Positions 6,930 through 8,706 of a stretch of 8,706 nucleotides of DNA are shown here, in pieces. Under the pieces are notes generated by a model, which worked only from the letters and a program-made list of their open reading frames with translations, did no database searches and had not been told where the DNA came from. This DNA is from Fidelibacterota bacterium (GTDB lineage: Bacteria; Fidelibacterota; UBA2242). How positions within the stretch are numbered: the first letter of the stretch is position 1; every line of letters starts with the position of its first letter. A program made the translations under genes and the position numbers. The stretch is taken from NCBI GenBank assembly GCA_030655795.1, contig JAUSPJ010000057.1, positions 1 to 8,706 on the forward strand. The letters are read 5' to 3'.

Positions 6930-8706
6930 TTAACGTAATAAAGTTATTTTAAAGTTTTTTAATAATTCCGTGCCTTCAACCCGGATAAAGTAGATACCGC
7001 TGCCGACCGGAATATTCAGATGATTCCGGCCGTTCCAGGCCAGGTGATATTGCCCCGCAGAATGATAATTGTGAGATAATTCCCTGACCAGTTTGCCCTG
7101 TAAATCGTAGACTGAAATTCGATAGTTACCACCGCATCCATTGGGAATTGAGTAACTGAGATTTGCAACCGGATTAAAGGGATTGGGATAGCAATCCATC
7201 AGAAAATAGCTGGATATTATGGCTGGTACCTGCTGAATATCAATATTCAAAGCGAGCTGCTGACAATTTCGATCTCTCAGATCAACATAATCCAACTGAA
7301 TCGATCCTGCTTCGAAACCGGTTTTTTCAAAATCAACCGTCAGAAAACGCCCTTCACCGCTGATCGGTTTTACAAGCGCCAGAAAATTAATATCCAAAAT
7401 GCCCTTTTCCAGCTCTCTGGGAGAATAGAGCAAAATATTTTGAGACGTGGATTCTGTTACCCAATCTCCCAACTTCAATTCTGTCAGCCTGTAATTCACC
7501 GGATCAAACGTCAACTTGAGATGCGCGGAAACCAGCTCCGGGATATTCTTCATATCAAGCTTGGCCTGGTAAATGTCCGGTTTGCTGACATTCCCGGCAA
7601 CATTAAACAGCAGTGCCGGAGTAGCTGTGAACAAAACTGTCTTCTGACTGAAATCACCCTGTAACGTTCGATAATAATTTGTACCAATCACCATCAGATC
7701 AAAAAAATTCGTGGTATCATCGGGGCTGAGTTCATCGGGATCATGCGATGCGGAATCACCGACGTCAAAACGGGCGTACCAGCCGGCAGAATCGGCATTC
7801 ATCCAGATATAATCGGCAAACAGGGTAATGTCATAAAACGGATCAATCAGGCCGTCACACTCTCCATCAATCAGTGACCCTGCATCTCCGGCAAAATCCC
7901 CAAGTATCTGTTTCGACCAGGCGTCGTATTTTTCTGCCGTATCATCAGCGTCATTCTGAAGATTTCGGTAACAGTGATAGGGAATGCCCCACTGGTCCAG
8001 AATCAGAACATCAGACAAAAAGAGAGGACAAACTCCCGGTTTTAATACCTTGAAATAAAATATTCCCAGAGAATTATTGGCGATATCCACATAATTTCTA
8101 GGGCTTAAGGAATTTCCGATAACGACAGATTCAAAGCGAACAACCGAAATACTGGTGTCTCCCGGTAAGGTCGTTTCACCGTAACCGCTTTCCTCCCAGC
8201 CGTTGTCCTGATATTGCTTGCCGTCCCAGAGATCACCAAAGGCGATCGAGTCGAGTTCCAGGTACTGGTTATTCCATCCAATCTTAAACGATGCATAGGA
8301 CAGGCTATCACCGCTCAAATTACCATTATGGGGCAGAAAAACATGCGCCTCAATCGTCAGATCGGTTATTATTTGTGCCTTGCTCTCAACACTGCCATCA
8401 AGCGCCCGGTAATTCGAGAAAAACATATTGCTGTCCTCCTCAGCAGTCCTGTTCCGATTATAGATATAGACCGGCAGATTCACTGCCTGTACCGTAAACA
8501 ATTTCTTTACATCTCCGGACCAGGCATTGGAAGTGCCCGCCGAACTACCATCGGTATGAACAACCACAATATCCCCGCCGGCTTTATCAACGGTTATGCC
8601 AAGCTGGGCGCCGTGCTGATCCGTGATTTCCAGATCTTCCTGGTCTTCAGTTCTCCAGTCCTGCACTATCATTGTGACAAAAAAGGTTGTTGTACCAGCA
8701 TCTAAA
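6930..8706 (-). CDS. Secreted modular protein A: paralogue of B, 5' end outside window
   Basis: The frame is open to the right edge: eleven in-frame codons (L-D-A-G-T-T-T-F-F-V-T) precede the ATG at 8672, so that ATG is internal. Alignment with B shows the same: VTMIVQDWR...EDLEI in A matches VVAIVHDWR...ENLEI at B residue 146-163, so about 135 N-terminal residues, including the signal peptide, lie outside. 591 whole codons are visible. Counting the 8672 Met as 1: cohesin-like 1 at 102-236 (SFKIGWNNQYLELDS, ILDQWG), dockerin-like 256-337 (IDGECDGLI, PDDTTNFFDLMVIGTNY), cohesin-like 2 at 355-475 (SAHLKLTFD, RFLTVDFEKTG, DLRDRNC), sorting domain 490-580 (CYPNPFNP, VYDLQGKLV, WNGRN, SGIYFIRV, KITLLR). 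Compared with B, the first calcium loop is better preserved. First visible gene of the operon; B starts 14 nt after its TAA. No catalytic motif seen. Confidence 0.88.
   Translation of the reverse strand, partial: LDAGTTTFFVTMIVQDWRTEDQEDLEITDQHGAQLGITVDKAGGDIVVVHTDGSSAGTSNAWSGDVKKLFTVQAVNLPVYIYNRNRTAEEDSNMFFSNYRALDGSVESKAQIITDLTIEAHVFLPHNGNLSGDSLSYASFKIGWNNQYLELDSIAFGDLWDGKQYQDNGWEESGYGETTLPGDTSISVVRFESVVIGNSLSPRNYVDIANNSLGIFYFKVLKPGVCPLFLSDVLILDQWGIPYHCYRNLQNDADDTAEKYDAWSKQILGDFAGDAGSLIDGECDGLIDPFYDITLFADYIWMNADSAGWYARFDVGDSASHDPDELSPDDTTNFFDLMVIGTNYYRTLQGDFSQKTVLFTATPALLFNVAGNVSKPDIYQAKLDMKNIPELVSAHLKLTFDPVNYRLTELKLGDWVTESTSQNILLYSPRELEKGILDINFLALVKPISGEGRFLTVDFEKTGFEAGSIQLDYVDLRDRNCQQLALNIDIQQVPAIISSYFLMDCYPNPFNPVANLSYSIPNGCGGNYRISVYDLQGKLVRELSHNYHSAGQYHLAWNGRNHLNIPVGSGIYFIRVEGTELLKNFKITLLR
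7662..7907 (-). other. Dockerin-like EF-hand pair in protein A
   Basis: Residues 256-337 counted from the internal Met at 8672. The first loop reads IDGECDGLIDPFYDI, giving D-x-E-x-D-G with all three early ligand positions acidic and one extra residue before the last Asp compared with a standard loop. The second half is RFDVG followed by PDDTTNFFDLMVIGTNY. A functional calcium site is plausible here, unlike the eroded loop in B. Confidence 0.62.

Larger units (their letters stand above)
900..8706 (-). other. Predicted five-gene operon (A, B, C, barrel, TPR)
   Basis: Five same-strand genes are packed with gaps of 14 nt, 4 nt, a 26-nt overlap and 5 nt, and no internal terminator-like hairpin with a U-run was found. 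All encode exported proteins: three with sorting-type C-termini, one outer-membrane barrel, one exported TPR protein. The promoter must lie beyond the right edge. The 136-nt gap at 764-899 marks the likely downstream end. Confidence 0.8.
4723..8706 (-). repeat. Tandem paralogous gene pair A-B (protein-level duplication)
   Basis: A and B align along their visible length in the same domain order. Near-identical blocks include DAW-x-K-x-ILGD, SPDDTTNF-x-DLMV-x-GTNY, CDG, D-x-WG-x-x-YH-x-Y-x-x-LQN, VD-I/L-RD-x-NC and YPNPFN. Elsewhere the two are well diverged, and no long identical DNA runs were seen by eye, so the duplication is old rather than recent. Confidence 0.85.

Noticed and set aside
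8214..8705. Plus-strand ORF of 163 codons open near the right edge
   Set aside because: It lies antisense to the conserved cohesin-like 1 of protein A, shows no recognisable domain or start signal, and its length is explained by the codon pattern of the opposite gene.
4723..8706. Cellulosome scaffoldin or glycoside hydrolase
   Set aside because: Cohesin-like and dockerin-like modules are present but no catalytic or carbohydrate-binding module can be recognised in A, B or C, so a cellulose-degradation role would be a guess.

Overview
The window is almost entirely coding, and every supportable gene is on the minus strand. Transcription therefore runs from the right edge (8706) to the left edge (1). 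The likely source is an uncultured Gram-negative bacterium of the FCB group, in the style of Calditrichota, KSB1 or Marinimicrobia. This is inferred from three things: C-terminal domains of the YPNPFN...WNGRN...G.YF type, which resemble type IX secretion (T9SS) sorting domains; a PorV/PorQ-like outer-membrane barrel; and extracellular proteins mixing cohesin-like, dockerin-like and Ig-like modules. No phylogenetic marker gene is present, so the phylum is not settled.

Layout in transcription order. (A) 8706-6930 is a large secreted protein cut by the right edge. (B) 6915-4723 is a complete, tandem paralogue of A. Both carry cohesin-like 1, a dockerin-like EF-hand pair, cohesin-like 2 and a sorting-type C-terminus; B also shows the N-terminal beta domain that A must have off-window. 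(C) 4718-3615 is a smaller secreted protein: cohesin-like, fibronectin III, sorting-type C-terminus. (D) 3640-2450 is a PorV/PorQ-like beta-barrel with an unusual Pro-rich linker and a C-terminal domain resembling the KOW domain of NusG. (E) 2444-900 is a signal-peptide, coiled-coil, multi-TPR protein. The gaps A-B, B-C, C-D and D-E are 14 nt, 4 nt, a 26-nt overlap and 5 nt, so A-E are very probably one operon. (F) After a 136-nt gap, 763-1 is the N-terminal part of a secreted protein with tandem cadherin/He_PIG-like domains, cut by the left edge.

The genes suggest a self-contained surface-display unit. Three cargo proteins (A, B, C) carry export and sorting signals and modules that in other bacteria mediate cohesin-dockerin protein docking. 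D is a candidate outer-membrane shuttle or anchor for sorting-domain cargo. E is a candidate periplasmic scaffold. The module assignments rest on sequence patterns read by eye. The assembly model is inference.

There are no RNA genes, mobile elements, CRISPR arrays or long repeats that I can support. Plus-strand ORFs are shadows of the minus-strand genes.
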